A stretch of DNA of 64,000 nt from Haloparvum alkalitolerans (GTDB lineage: Archaea; Halobacteriota; Halobacteria; Halobacteriales; Haloferacaceae): positions 124,001 through 188,000 of the forward strand of contig NZ_JBNLIA010000012.1 in NCBI RefSeq assembly GCF_050122995.1, given 5' to 3'. How positions within the stretch are numbered: position 1 is the stretch's first letter; each line of letters starts with the position of its first letter. The notes below the pieces were generated by a model. It ran no database searches. It worked only from the letters and a program-made list of their open reading frames with translations, and was not told the DNA's origin. Shown here one piece after another: positions 21,094 through 28,703 of this stretch. A program made the translations under genes and the position numbers.

Positions 21094-22380
21094 ATGAGCG
21101 AACACTACGCGCCGGTGTCCGAGCACCTCTCGGACCCGGCGACGGCCCGCCGCGAGGGGCGACGGAAGATGGACTGGGCGCTGCAGCACATGCCCATCCT
21201 GCAGGAGCTTCGGGAGTCGTTCACGGCCGAGCAGCCGTTCGAGGGCGAGGTCATCGCGATGGCGATGCACGTCGAGGCGAAGACGGCGAACCTCGTGGAG
21301 CTGCTCGCGGACGGCGGCGCCGAGGTGGCGATCACCGGCTGTAACCCCCTCTCGACGCACGACGACGTGTCGGCGGCGCTCGACGGCCACGACCGGATCA
21401 CCTCCTACGCGGTCCGCGGCGTCGACGACGAGGGCTACTACGAGGCCCTGCGCTCGGTCGTCTCCCACGACCCGACCATCACCGTCGACGACGGGATGGA
21501 CATGGTGAAGATCGTCCACGAGGAGTACCCGGAGCTGATCGACACCATCGTCGGCGGCGCGGAGGAGACGACCACGGGCGTCCACCGCCTGCGCGCGATG
21601 GACGAGGAGGGGGCGCTGGAGTACCCCGTCTTCGCCGTGAACGACACGCCGATGAAGCGGCTGTTCGACAACGTCCACGGCACCGGCGAGTCCTCGCTGG
21701 CCACCATCGCGATGACGACGAACCTCTCCTTTGCCGGCAAGAACGTCGTCGTCGGCGGCTACGGCTACTGCGGGAAGGGCGTCGCCAAGAAGGCGGCGGG
21801 CCAGAACGCGAACGTCATCGTCACCGAGGTCGAGCCCCGGCGCGCGCTGGAGGCGCACATGGAGGGCTACGACGTACTGCCGATGCAGGAGGCCGCCGAG
21901 AAAGGCGACGTGTTCGTCACGACGACGGGCAACCGCGACGTGATCACCGAGGAGCACTTCGAGGTCATGAAGGACGGCGTCCTGCTCGCGAACGCCGGCC
22001 ACTTCGACGTGGAGATCAACCTCGACCAGCTCGAGGACCTGGCGGTCGACACCTACGAGGCCCGCGACGGCGTCGAGGCCTACGAGATGCCCGACGGCCG
22101 CCGGCTCAACGTGCTCGCGGAGGGGCGGCTCGTCAACCTCGCCGCGCCCATCGCGCTCGGCCACCCCGTCGAGGTGATGGACCAGAGCTTCGGCATTCAG
22201 GCCGTCTGCGTCCGCGAACTCGTCGAGCGCGGCGACGAGTACGAGGCCGGCGTCCACGACGTCCCCGACGAGCTCGACCGCGAGGTCGCGGAGATCAAGC
22301 TCGCCGCCGAAGGGGTCGAGTACGACGACCTCTCGGCCGAACAGCGCGAGTACATGGGCAGCTGGGAACACGGGACGTAA
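21094..22380 (+). CDS. ahcY: Adenosylhomocysteinase
   Basis: Hydrolyses S-adenosylhomocysteine to adenosine and homocysteine, clearing the by-product of methylation. The 428-residue protein has the SAHH signatures: EVAITGCNPLSTHDDV, a TGVHRLRAM segment, the NAD-binding GGYGYCGKGVA and VTTTGNRDVI...GHFDVEI. The ATG at 21094 is chosen because MSEHYAPVSEHLSDP is the usual haloarchaeal start. The tnpB element's right end begins immediately after its stop codon, so the gene is intact but its native terminator may have been displaced. The window also encodes a candidate SAH/MTA deaminase (32864). Confidence 0.96.
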   Translation: MSEHYAPVSEHLSDPATARREGRRKMDWALQHMPILQELRESFTAEQPFEGEVIAMAMHVEAKTANLVELLADGGAEVAITGCNPLSTHDDVSAALDGHDRITSYAVRGVDDEGYYEALRSVVSHDPTITVDDGMDMVKIVHEEYPELIDTIVGGAEETTTGVHRLRAMDEEGALEYPVFAVNDTPMKRLFDNVHGTGESSLATIAMTTNLSFAGKNVVVGGYGYCGKGVAKKAAGQNANVIVTEVEPRRALEAHMEGYDVLPMQEAAEKGDVFVTTTGNRDVITEEHFEVMKDGVLLANAGHFDVEINLDQLEDLAVDTYEARDGVEAYEMPDGRRLNVLAEGRLVNLAAPIALGHPVEVMDQSFGIQAVCVRELVERGDEYEAGVHDVPDELDREVAEIKLAAEGVEYDDLSAEQREYMGSWEHGT

Positions 22381-22381
22381 A

Positions 22382-22500
22382 CTACCCCTCCCTACTCCCT
22401 CGGCGCATACGCGCCTCGGTCCTTGAGGGTGGGGCTTTGATGTGGACTCGCGGCAATCAATCACCAGCAATAGGCCGGTGACTCTCGCCGTTCAACGTCC
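22382..22500 (-). ncRNA. Probable omegaRNA (reRNA) region of the tnpB element
   Basis: In TnpB systems the guide RNA scaffold spans the tnpB 3' end and the right end, and the guide is copied from DNA just outside the right end. Here the scaffold would include the outer stem CCCCACCCT/CCCCTCCCT-type pairing and the inner GGCGC/GCGCC hairpin. The guide would begin at 22381 and read into the last codons of sahH on its template strand. Boundaries are estimated; the 5' limit inside tnpB is a guess. Confidence 0.55.
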
Positions 22501-23704
22501 CACCATTCACACGCAGGTCTACTTCTGCGTCTCCGCTCCCCGACTTGGGCGAGGAACGGAGTCTGTGTGTCCGTTTTCGGGCGTACCGTAACCCGATATT
22601 TTTCGCACCGTTGTAGTCCGCGTTGACCTCGTACCCGCACTTCTGGCACTCAAAGTGTTCTCCGTGGCGGTTGTCCTCGTGCGTGAATCCACAATCCATC
22701 CGAGAACAGCGGTGGGACGTGTGGTTCGGTTCGACTTGTTCCACGGAGATGCCCTGTTCAGAGGCCTTGTAGGAGACGTACTCATAGAGGCGTCGGAACG
22801 CCCATACATGATGCCACTCCGCCTGCAATAGTCGATCTCGGATGTCGGTCAAGTCCTCGAACACAATAACGTCGCAGTCGTGTTCGACGGCTTCCGAGAC
22901 GAGTTCGTTGGCGATCGTATGGATGTACTGTTTGCGCCAGGCCTCTTCACGCTTCCCGAGGCGAAGCAGGGCCTTGTGTGCGGCCTGCGTGCCGCGCCGT
23001 TGCATCTCTCCACGTCGCTTCTCGAACTCACGACACCAGTGGTCGTAGTCGCCCCCCTGCCAAAACGTGCCGGTTGAGGACACAGCGAGGCTGTTGACGC
23101 CGAGGTCGATGCCGAGGACCGTTTGGTCGGAGTGCCCGGTATCTGCCGAAACCTCTGCGTCACCGTCTACCCGCTGCGTTGAGATGTTGAGGTAGAACTC
23201 GTCGGTTGCCGCGTCGTACCGAAGCGTACTCTCGCGGAACTCGTAGTCCTCGGAGAGTACGTACCGCTCGTAGGGCGTCGGGCTGTCCGCCGGGAGAACG
23301 AACGATGGTTCGATCCGCCCCTCGACAGTTGCCAGAGACACCTTGTTGCGATAGAAGGTGGCGCTCCGCGTGTCGTAGTCCATCGTTTCGGCGGTGAACG
23401 TCGGACAAGAGACACGCTGTCCTTTCTTCCACCGTTCGATACACGCTTTGACGGCTTCGACAGCGCGTTTGATGGCGGCTTGGACGAGTTGTGCCTGTAG
23501 GTCCGTCTCCTCTCGAAGTTCGGAGTAGAGCGCGTCACGAACCTCTCGCTTGTTGGTGTTGCACTCGGTGTAGGAGGTGTCGGACCAACAGTAGTCGGCG
23601 GTTCGGTTCGCGCAGTACAGGTATTGCTCGGCGGTTCGGTGGAGTGCGTCGCGTTGCTCGTCGGAAACGGCGAGTTTCACGACGGCGGTTCGACGCACCA
23701 CCAT
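22457..23704 (-). CDS. tnpB: TnpB RNA-guided nuclease (OrfB, IS1341 type)
   Basis: A 415-residue RuvC-family nuclease. The three catalytic acids are present: D200 (GIDLGVNSLAV), E283 (IVFEDLTDIRDR) and D363 (NADYNGAKNIG). The zinc finger has cysteines 333, 338, 353 and 356 (HRCSRMDCGF...FECQKCGYE). The protein therefore looks intact and active. TnpB uses an omegaRNA to cut DNA next to a TAM and helps the element persist. The start at 23704 is preferred over a long in-frame upstream extension because that extension covers the element's own end, and because CATATAAG (about 23728-23737) gives a promoter just ahead. Confidence 0.92.
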   Translation of the reverse strand: MVVRRTAVVKLAVSDEQRDALHRTAEQYLYCANRTADYCWSDTSYTECNTNKREVRDALYSELREETDLQAQLVQAAIKRAVEAVKACIERWKKGQRVSCPTFTAETMDYDTRSATFYRNKVSLATVEGRIEPSFVLPADSPTPYERYVLSEDYEFRESTLRYDAATDEFYLNISTQRVDGDAEVSADTGHSDQTVLGIDLGVNSLAVSSTGTFWQGGDYDHWCREFEKRRGEMQRRGTQAAHKALLRLGKREEAWRKQYIHTIANELVSEAVEHDCDVIVFEDLTDIRDRLLQAEWHHVWAFRRLYEYVSYKASEQGISVEQVEPNHTSHRCSRMDCGFTHEDNRHGEHFECQKCGYEVNADYNGAKNIGLRYARKRTHRLRSSPKSGSGDAEVDLRVNGGTLNGESHRPIAGD

Positions 23705-23791
23705 GACTTCAGAGAGTACCCGATGGTACTTATATGTCTGGGAGTCGGCCGGTCGCAGTATGCTGGTTATGTCGTCCCATGTCGGGTTACT

Positions 23792-23843
23792 CTCCGGCCT
23801 ACTCGCTACCTTCGCTACGCTTCGGTCGCTCCTTGAGGCCGGA
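23792..23843 (-). repeat. Second element-end-like palindrome upstream of tnpB
   Basis: A perfect 9-base inverted repeat CTCCGGCCT/AGGCCGGAG encloses an inner hairpin. On the minus strand it carries CTCAAGGAGCGA and GAGTAGG in the same order and orientation as the element's right end at 22382-22435. It may be the relic of another copy's right end or a palindrome-associated derivative. The rest of the gap to 24016 shows no gene. Confidence 0.7.
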
Positions 23844-24016
23844 GGCTCCACCTCGAAAACGCTGATCGGGGCGACCGGGGCAACCTCGGCCGGTCGGTCG
23901 GGTGTTCCGACTCCTCCGCGGGCGATTCTCCGTCCTTCGCGACCGCCGACCCCGAGACAGACATTCGCACGCGCGGCAAGAGTTACACCTAAAAGTCCGG
24001 CCGTCAAGGCCCGACC

Positions 24017-24205
24017 ATGGAGAACGTCATCTACCTCGCGCTGGCGTCGGCGGCCTGTCTCGGCTTCGCGGCGATGAACTTCGTGCTCAACGACGGCGGC
24101 ATCCTCCCCGGCTGGATCCTTCTGGGCGTGCTGTTCGCGGTCGTCGGTGCCGCCACGGTCGTCTTCGGGGACGACGAGGGCGCGAACGGCGGCGTCGAAG
24201 CGTAG
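24017..24205 (+). CDS. Small two-helix membrane protein
   Basis: A 62-residue protein with two hydrophobic segments (about 4-22 and 30-50) and an acidic C-terminus (GDDEGANGGVEA). The promoter is probably ACACCTAAAAG, about 30 bases before the ATG. Such small membrane proteins are common and uncharacterised in haloarchaea. The gene begins about 170 bases beyond the tnpB element and is not part of it. Confidence 0.65.
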   Translation: MENVIYLALASAACLGFAAMNFVLNDGGILPGWILLGVLFAVVGAATVVFGDDEGANGGVEA

Positions 24206-24283
24206 GCGAGCTGCCGCGGCGTGGGTCGACGGACGACGCCGCGGAGCCGAGGGCTTTTACCCTCGTCCGAGCAATCTCCGCCG

Positions 24284-24325
24284 ATGACGGAACCGACGGA
24301 GGGCGAGCATGTCCGCGAACCGTAA
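24284..24325 (+). other. Possible 13-codon upstream ORF overlapping the hjc start
   Basis: An ATG lies about 28 bases after a GCTTTTACC TATA element (24252-24260), where a leaderless start is expected. It reads MTEPTEGEHVREP and stops at 24325, 17 bases inside hjc in another frame. The real hjc ATG (24309) has a GGAGG motif 7 bases upstream. This could be a translational control peptide or chance. The TATA itself sits inside a GAGGG/CCCTC inverted repeat. Confidence 0.3.
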
Positions 24326-24731
24326 GGGCGACCGCCGCGAGCGCGAACTGGTGAACGCACTCGACGAGGCGGGCTTCGCGGTCATGCGCGCGCCCGCCAG
24401 CGGCAGCGCGACGGAGCGCGAACTCCCCGACGTGCTCGCGGGCGACGGCGATCGCTTCTACGCCATCGAGGCGAAGTCCTCCGCGGGCGACCCCATCTAC
24501 CTCTCCGGCGAGGAGGTGGAGGCGCTGCTGTTCTTCTCGCGAAACTTCGGCGCGAAGGCGCGCATCGCGGTCCGGTTCGACCGCGAGGACTGGTACTTCT
24601 TCCATCCCGGCGACCTCTACACGACCGACGGCGGCAACTACCGGGTCAAAAAGGAGACGGCGCTGGCCGACGGGACGGACTTCGCGGAGTTCGTCGGCGA
24701 CTCCGAGCGGACGACGCTGGACGATTTATGA
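24309..24731 (+). CDS. hjc: Holliday junction resolvase Hjc
   Basis: Structure-specific endonuclease that cuts four-way DNA junctions during recombination. The 140-residue protein has the Hjc motifs GDRRERELVNALDEAGF, RAPASGSATERELPDVLA and FYAIEAKSS, which supply the E, D and ExK residues of the nuclease site. The ATG at 24309 follows a GGAGG Shine-Dalgarno-like motif, unusual here, where most genes look leaderless. The convergent SWIM gene ends 7 bases downstream. Confidence 0.92.
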   Translation: MSANRKGDRRERELVNALDEAGFAVMRAPASGSATERELPDVLAGDGDRFYAIEAKSSAGDPIYLSGEEVEALLFFSRNFGAKARIAVRFDREDWYFFHPGDLYTTDGGNYRVKKETALADGTDFAEFVGDSERTTLDDL

Positions 24732-24738
24732 GTCCGCC

Positions 24739-25383
24739 TCACGCTCCGCGGTCGAGCGCGACGAGCCGCGAGGCGGGGAAGCCGTACCGCTTCGCGTCGC
24801 GGACCCCCGCGGTCGGCGAGAGCGCGTCGACGTAGACGGCCTCCACCACCGGCTCGTGGGCGCCGTAGCCGGCGTTAGTCGGATAGTCCGCGATGGGCCG
24901 TCCCTCGTCGGTCTCGTGGGCGTCGGCGCGCTCGTCGGTGACGCGGGTGACGATCAGGAGCTTGCCTGTCTCCCGGTCGCGGACCGCCGCGCCCGGTTCG
25001 GGCCGGTGGTCGGCACAGAGCTGCGGCCCGGTCGCCTCGAAGGGGACGAACGTCTCGGCGCCGCAGACCGCACAGACGCCGACGCGCTCGTCGGGGCCGG
25101 GGACGGTCCCGGCGTCGACCTCGCGTTCGACGCGCCGGAGGTGCTTGCAGCGCGCGCCGCGGATGGCGTGGTCGGGGCAGGTGCAGGTGCCGGCGTCGAG
25201 CGCGACGACGTAGGTGCCGCCATCCGTCTCGACGACGTATCGGCGGTCCCGCAGCGGGCGGACGGTCATCGGCTCGGTGCGGGCGCGGTCCTCGCGCGTC
25301 TCCGGCTCCGAGGTTCGAGGCGAAACGGACGGGATGCGTGTCGGGCCGGCGGATGACGCGGCTGTGTTGCTGGTTTGCGTCAT
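24739..25383 (-). CDS. SWIM zinc-finger protein
   Basis: A 214-residue protein. The SWIM finger reads CTCPDHAIRGARCKHLRRV (CxCx(n)CxH) at about residues 67-85. A further zinc-ribbon-like pair CAVCG...LCADH follows, and the C-terminal half (YPTNAGYGAHEPVVEAVYVDAL) is a domain I do not recognise but which is usual in haloarchaeal SWIM proteins. SWIM domains bind DNA or protein; some archaeal ones occur near recombination genes, and this one converges on hjc. A hairpin occupies its predicted leader (25391-25411). Confidence 0.8.
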   Translation of the reverse strand: MTQTSNTAASSAGPTRIPSVSPRTSEPETREDRARTEPMTVRPLRDRRYVVETDGGTYVVALDAGTCTCPDHAIRGARCKHLRRVEREVDAGTVPGPDERVGVCAVCGAETFVPFEATGPQLCADHRPEPGAAVRDRETGKLLIVTRVTDERADAHETDEGRPIADYPTNAGYGAHEPVVEAVYVDALSPTAGVRDAKRYGFPASRLVALDRGA

Positions 25384-25390
25384 GAGTGGG

Positions 25391-25411
25391 GCGAGGGTGA
25401 GACACCCTCGC
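25391..25411 (-). promoter_or_regulatory. Hairpin leader of the SWIM gene
   Basis: Perfect 9-base inverted repeat GCGAGGGTG-AGA-CACCCTCGC, ending 7 bases before the ATG. The TATA element CGTTTATACGC (about 25435-25445) predicts transcription starting near 25411, so the RNA would begin with this hairpin. It could protect the 5' end, block ribosome entry or bind a regulator. Confidence 0.55.
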
Positions 25412-25574
25412 TTCGTGTGGAGAGAGGGCCCGAACGCGTATAAACGTCCGGTCGGGCGGAGCGGATGAAGTGCCGAAACGGCGGGTTTCGACCCGTCTTT
25501 CGCGTGTTCTCGACAGTCGGCCGGGCGTCCGCGGTTTCGAAGTCCTTTTGAGCGGGCCGGGGGTACCCGCAGGC

Positions 25575-25796
25575 ATGGATATCGACGCGGAACTCCGCCG
25601 GCAGGTCGCGGTCTCGCTGTTGGCGGCCGCGGTCTTCGTCGCGGGGCTGGTCGCGCTCGGCACCACGTTCGGCAACGGCTCCGAGGCGGGGCTCTCCGCG
25701 AGCGGGTCGCTCGCGCTGGTGGGACTGCTCGCCGGCTTCGTCCTCCTGATGGCGGGCGTCGGGGCGTACCTGATCCGAGTGAGCGACGAGGGGTAG
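25575..25796 (+). CDS. Small two-helix membrane protein (DUF7472-like)
   Basis: A 73-residue protein with a short charged N-terminus (MDIDAELRRQ) and two transmembrane helices (about 11-30 and 45-66) separated by a GNGSEAGLSASG loop. Similar short proteins are widespread in haloarchaea without known function; the DUF name is uncertain. TCCTTTTGAGC, about 30 bases before the ATG, is a weak promoter candidate. The gene is followed by a 20-base tandem repeat and then an EEP-family gene. Confidence 0.65.
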   Translation: MDIDAELRRQVAVSLLAAAVFVAGLVALGTTFGNGSEAGLSASGSLALVGLLAGFVLLMAGVGAYLIRVSDEG

Positions 25797-25860
25797 TCCG
25801 ACAGCCGGCCCCGTTCTGCGAGTACCCGACCGGAGAGCGTCGCGACCACCGGCCGCGCTC

Positions 25861-25952
25861 GCTCCGCCGCCCGGTTCGTCGTTCCGCCGCCCCGTTCGTC
25901 GCCCCGCCGCCCGGTTCGTCGTTCCGCCGCCCGGTTCATCGCTCCGCCGCCG
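25861..25952 (+). repeat. 20-base tandem repeat
   Basis: Four full units of GCTCCGCCGCCCGGTTCGTC with substitutions at two positions, at 25861, 25881, 25901 and 25921, plus a partial fifth. It ends just before the promoter element (CCTTTTAACG, about 25956) of the next gene. No coding potential is credible. Confidence 0.9.
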
Positions 25953-25988
25953 CGCCTTTTAACGCCCCGCCGCGCGTTGCACAGGTCG

Positions 25989-26783
25989 ATGACCGAGCTT
26001 CGGGTCTGTTCGTACAACGTGCGCTACGCGAACCCGGACGAGGGCCACGACGTGTGGGAGTTCCGCCGCGCGGGCGTGACGGACCTCGTCCGGTTCCACG
26101 CGCCCGACCTCGTCGGGTTCCAGGAACCGCTCCCGGAGCAGGTGGCGGACCTCGAGGAGGGACTCCCGGCGCACCGCCTCGTCGGTCGCGGACGGCGGGC
26201 CGACGGGGACGGCGAGGCGTGTCCCGTCGGCGCGCGGACCGACCGCTGGACGATAACCGATCGCGACACCTTCTGGCTCTCCGAGACGCCCGAGGAGCCC
26301 GGCGCCGCGTGGGGGGCGAACCATCCCCGGATCGTCACCTGGGCGCGCGTGGCGCGCGCCGGTGATGAGGGGGCCGAAGGCGGCGGCCGCGGCCCCGCGT
26401 GCTACCTGTTCAACACCCACTTCGACCACGAGAGCGCGCGGGCCCGCCGCGAGAGCGCTCGGCTGCTCCGGGAGCGCGTGGCGGCGATAGCGACCGACGC
26501 GCCCGCGGTCGTGGTCGGCGACCTCAACTGCCGGCCGGGGAGCGAGCCGCACCGGATCCTCACCGACGGCGGCCTCCGACCGGCCGCCGAGGCGGCCGAC
26601 GTGACCCACGGCCCGGACACCAGCATTACCGACTTCCGGGGACCGATCCACGGCCGGCGCATCGACCACGTCCTCGTCGGCCCCGAGGTGACGGTCGAGG
26701 CCTTCGCGACGCTCGCGGATCTGGACGACCGCGGGCGCCACCCCTCCGACCACCTGCCCGTACTGGCGCGGCTTCGGATCTGA
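25989..26783 (+). CDS. Endonuclease/exonuclease/phosphatase (EEP) family protein
   Basis: A 264-residue metal-dependent phosphodiesterase. The EEP motifs are in order: YNVRY, the metal-binding glutamate in VGFQE, NTHFDHESARARRESARLL, GDLNCRPGS, RIDHVLVG and the catalytic SDHLPVLA. Members cleave DNA, RNA, phosphoinositides or other phosphoesters, and the sequence does not tell which. No signal peptide, so cytosolic. CCTTTTAACG about 28 bases upstream of the ATG supports this start. Family A repeat copy 2 follows. Confidence 0.85.
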   Translation: MTELRVCSYNVRYANPDEGHDVWEFRRAGVTDLVRFHAPDLVGFQEPLPEQVADLEEGLPAHRLVGRGRRADGDGEACPVGARTDRWTITDRDTFWLSETPEEPGAAWGANHPRIVTWARVARAGDEGAEGGGRGPACYLFNTHFDHESARARRESARLLRERVAAIATDAPAVVVGDLNCRPGSEPHRILTDGGLRPAAEAADVTHGPDTSITDFRGPIHGRRIDHVLVGPEVTVEAFATLADLDDRGRHPSDHLPVLARLRI

Positions 26784-26904
26784 CGGTGTTCCACGGAGGT
26801 TCTCGGAGGATTGAGAAGGAGTGGTGACTGGTGCGGGCGGATCGTGAAGGTCGCGTCCGGTTCGAACGTCGCATTTGGCTCTCTGAGACACCCATTCCGG
26901 TACT

Positions 26905-27335
26905 GTTGCAGTTCCTGCTGATCTGGACAGCAACACCCAGAAAGCCCCAGCCGGCTCTCCCTGCGACGTTTTTTCTGAGTCTGCTGTCGATCCTGCTGAT
27001 CTGGACAGCAACACCCAGAAAGCCCCAGCCGGCTCGACCGGCCGCGGCACGCTCTGCGCGCTCGCGCCTCTCAGCAACGCCCGGCGCGAGTGCTTGAGGC
27101 GCCGGGGCCGGATCGAGCCGGCTGCCCCTTTCAGTCCCACCCACAGCCCCGCCCCGTACCGCAACCGCCCAGCTCCGCAACCGCACAGCTCCGCAACCGC
27201 ACAGCAGCCTCACGCCTCCCCAGCCTCGCCGCAGCCGCGGTCGCGCGACCGCACCGTACCGCTGCGCGACCGCGGCTGCGGGCTCCCTCGCGCGCGTTTC
27301 TCGCGCGCGCCGACCGCACCGCCACGACCACTGAC
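26905..27335 (+). repeat. Family A intergenic repeat, copy 2
   Basis: Lies between two convergent genes, with no credible ORF. The 44-base head is present twice, identical, at 26913-26956 and 26991-27034. Then follow the CTCGCGCCTCTCAGCAACGC and CGCGAGTGCTTGAG blocks, GCCGGCTGCCCCTTTCAG (about 27118), CGCAACCGCACAGC tandem units, CTCCCCAGCCTCGCCG, an 18-base-pair hairpin (27229-27246 with 27264-27281) and a GCGCGCGTTTCTCGCGCGCGC palindrome (about 27290-27310). The family tail seen in copies 1 and 3 is absent. Confidence 0.9.
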
Positions 27336-27386
27336 TGAACGGACGGCCGTTGCCGAACGCTCGAAATTCGTGGCTTGCGATGGCCA

Positions 27387-28139
27387 CTACTCGGCGTCGT
27401 CGCGTTCGTCGTTCTCCTCTGGGTCTTCGGCGTCTTTGCCGTCTTCGGCATCTTCCGCTTCCCTCTCGTACTTCGCCAACGCGTCCTCCCAGCCGCGCGC
27501 GGCCGTCTCGTGGGTCTCGCGCAGGTCCGCGATGGGGGTCTCGGTCGCGTCGACGCGCAGGTCGGTGTAGTAGGGGTCCCCGCCCTCGCGGTCCTCGGTG
27601 GTCTCGACGATCAGCGCGGCCGACTGAACGGGGAGGTCCTCGCGCTTGTCCCCGCCCTCTGCGTGGCCGGCTTCGAGCGCGTCGATCAGCCGTTCGGACA
27701 GCGGCGCGTCGCCGAAGGCGTCGGACTCGTAGGCGGCCGCGGTCGCCTCGATCACCGCCTCGCCGGTCAGCAGGTTGCCCGCGACGGTGTAGTTCTCGCC
27801 GACGGTGTGGCCGAACCAGCCCTTGCACTCCTCGCCGGAGAACGCGAACGTCCCGTCGGCGTCGACGCCGTGGAGCTGACGGCTCTCCTTCCCGTCGTCG
27901 GCGTTCAGCAGGGCGGGCAGGGCGTCCTCGACCGCGAGCCCGTCGTCGAGGTACGCGAGCCCCTTCCGCCCGAGCTCGACGTTGACGAGCGACTGGGTGG
28001 CGACCGCCCCGTTCTCGGAGGCGAACGGACAGAGCGTCCCCACGCCGGGCAGTCGGGTGGTGACGGCGACGCCGAACCGGGTCTGTCTCTCGCCCTCGTC
28101 GTCGGTGTACTCCTCGCGGACGCAGATGCTGAAGGTCAT
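27387..28139 (-). CDS. DUF1028 family protein
   Basis: A 250-residue protein of the DUF1028 family (Ntn-hydrolase-like fold, function unknown). Recognisable segments are MTFSICVRE, FGVAVTTRLPGVGTLCPFASENGAVATQSLVNVELGRKGL, and VAGNLLTGEAVIEATAAAYE. The start at 28139 is chosen because MTFSI is the usual N-terminus; the nine codons before it look like leader. The C-terminal 40 residues are highly acidic and probably disordered. It is divergent from sepF across a 175-base gap. Confidence 0.8.
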   Translation of the reverse strand: MTFSICVREEYTDDEGERQTRFGVAVTTRLPGVGTLCPFASENGAVATQSLVNVELGRKGLAYLDDGLAVEDALPALLNADDGKESRQLHGVDADGTFAFSGEECKGWFGHTVGENYTVAGNLLTGEAVIEATAAAYESDAFGDAPLSERLIDALEAGHAEGGDKREDLPVQSAALIVETTEDREGGDPYYTDLRVDATETPIADLRETHETAARGWEDALAKYEREAEDAEDGKDAEDPEENDERDDAE

Positions 28140-28314
28140 GGCCGAGCCTCGCCCGCGAGCGGACAAAAATCCGGGTTTCGCGGAAGGGCGGACGGGGTCA
28201 CGCGGGTCCCGGCAGGCCCGGACCGGCCCCGCGCCCGTTCCGCGTCGCTACACCCCCGCGGCCGCGAGCGCGTCTGACGTAAGACCTAATGCGGTCTCCC
28301 CGGCATTGGGGTGT

Positions 28315-28668
28315 ATGGGCATCATGAGCAAGATCCTCGGCGGCGGGGGTAACCGGTCGGTCGACGACTACGTCGAACTCGACCTCGACGACTTCGCCGA
28401 GGCGGCCGGCGGCGCAGGGATCACGGTCCACATCGCGGAGATCGGCGACAAAAGCGACATCATCCCGATAAAGGACGCCGTCTACGACGGCGACTTCGTC
28501 ATCGCGGACATCACGCGCCACTCCACCTCCGACCGCACGGTCGAGTACATCATCGACGAGCTGCGGCAGGTCGCACAGGAGGTCGACGGCGACATCGTCC
28601 AGAAGGGCGACGACCAGATCATCCTCGCGCCGACCGGCGTCTCCATCTCGCGACAGAAACTGGAGTAG
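28315..28668 (+). CDS. sepF: SepF-like cell-division protein
   Basis: A 117-residue protein matching archaeal SepF, which anchors FtsZ to the membrane at mid-cell. The N-terminal MGIMSKILGGGG stretch is the expected amphipathic membrane-targeting helix; the core is YVELDLDDF, VHIAEIGDKSDIIPIKDAVYDGDFVIADITRHSTSDRTVEYIIDEL and GDIVQKGDDQIILAPTGV. The second methionine (MSKIL, 28324) is an alternative start, but the first keeps the whole membrane helix. The four neighbouring genes run the same way. Confidence 0.9.
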   Translation: MGIMSKILGGGGNRSVDDYVELDLDDFAEAAGGAGITVHIAEIGDKSDIIPIKDAVYDGDFVIADITRHSTSDRTVEYIIDELRQVAQEVDGDIVQKGDDQIILAPTGVSISRQKLE

Positions 28669-28703
28669 CGGATACGCTTGTCCTCCCGCGCACTCCGTGG
28701 AAC

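Larger units (their letters stand above)
22381..23846 (-). mobile_element. IS1341-type (IS200/IS605 superfamily) element carrying only tnpB
   Basis: A tnpB gene flanked on both sides by similar structured ends and no tnpA transposase nearby, the IS1341-type arrangement. The right end (22382-22435) reads, on the minus strand, GCCCCACCCTCAAGGA, a hairpin GGCGCGTATGCGCC, then GAGTAGGGAGGGGTAG. The exact left boundary is not certain; the outer limit given includes the second end-like palindrome at 23792-23843. No target-site duplication is expected for this superfamily. Confidence 0.75.

Noticed and set aside
23705..24007. N-terminal extension of tnpB by about 100 codons
   Set aside because: The extension translates the palindromic element end and the promoter region. 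TnpB proteins begin near the MVVRRTAVVKL motif at 23704.
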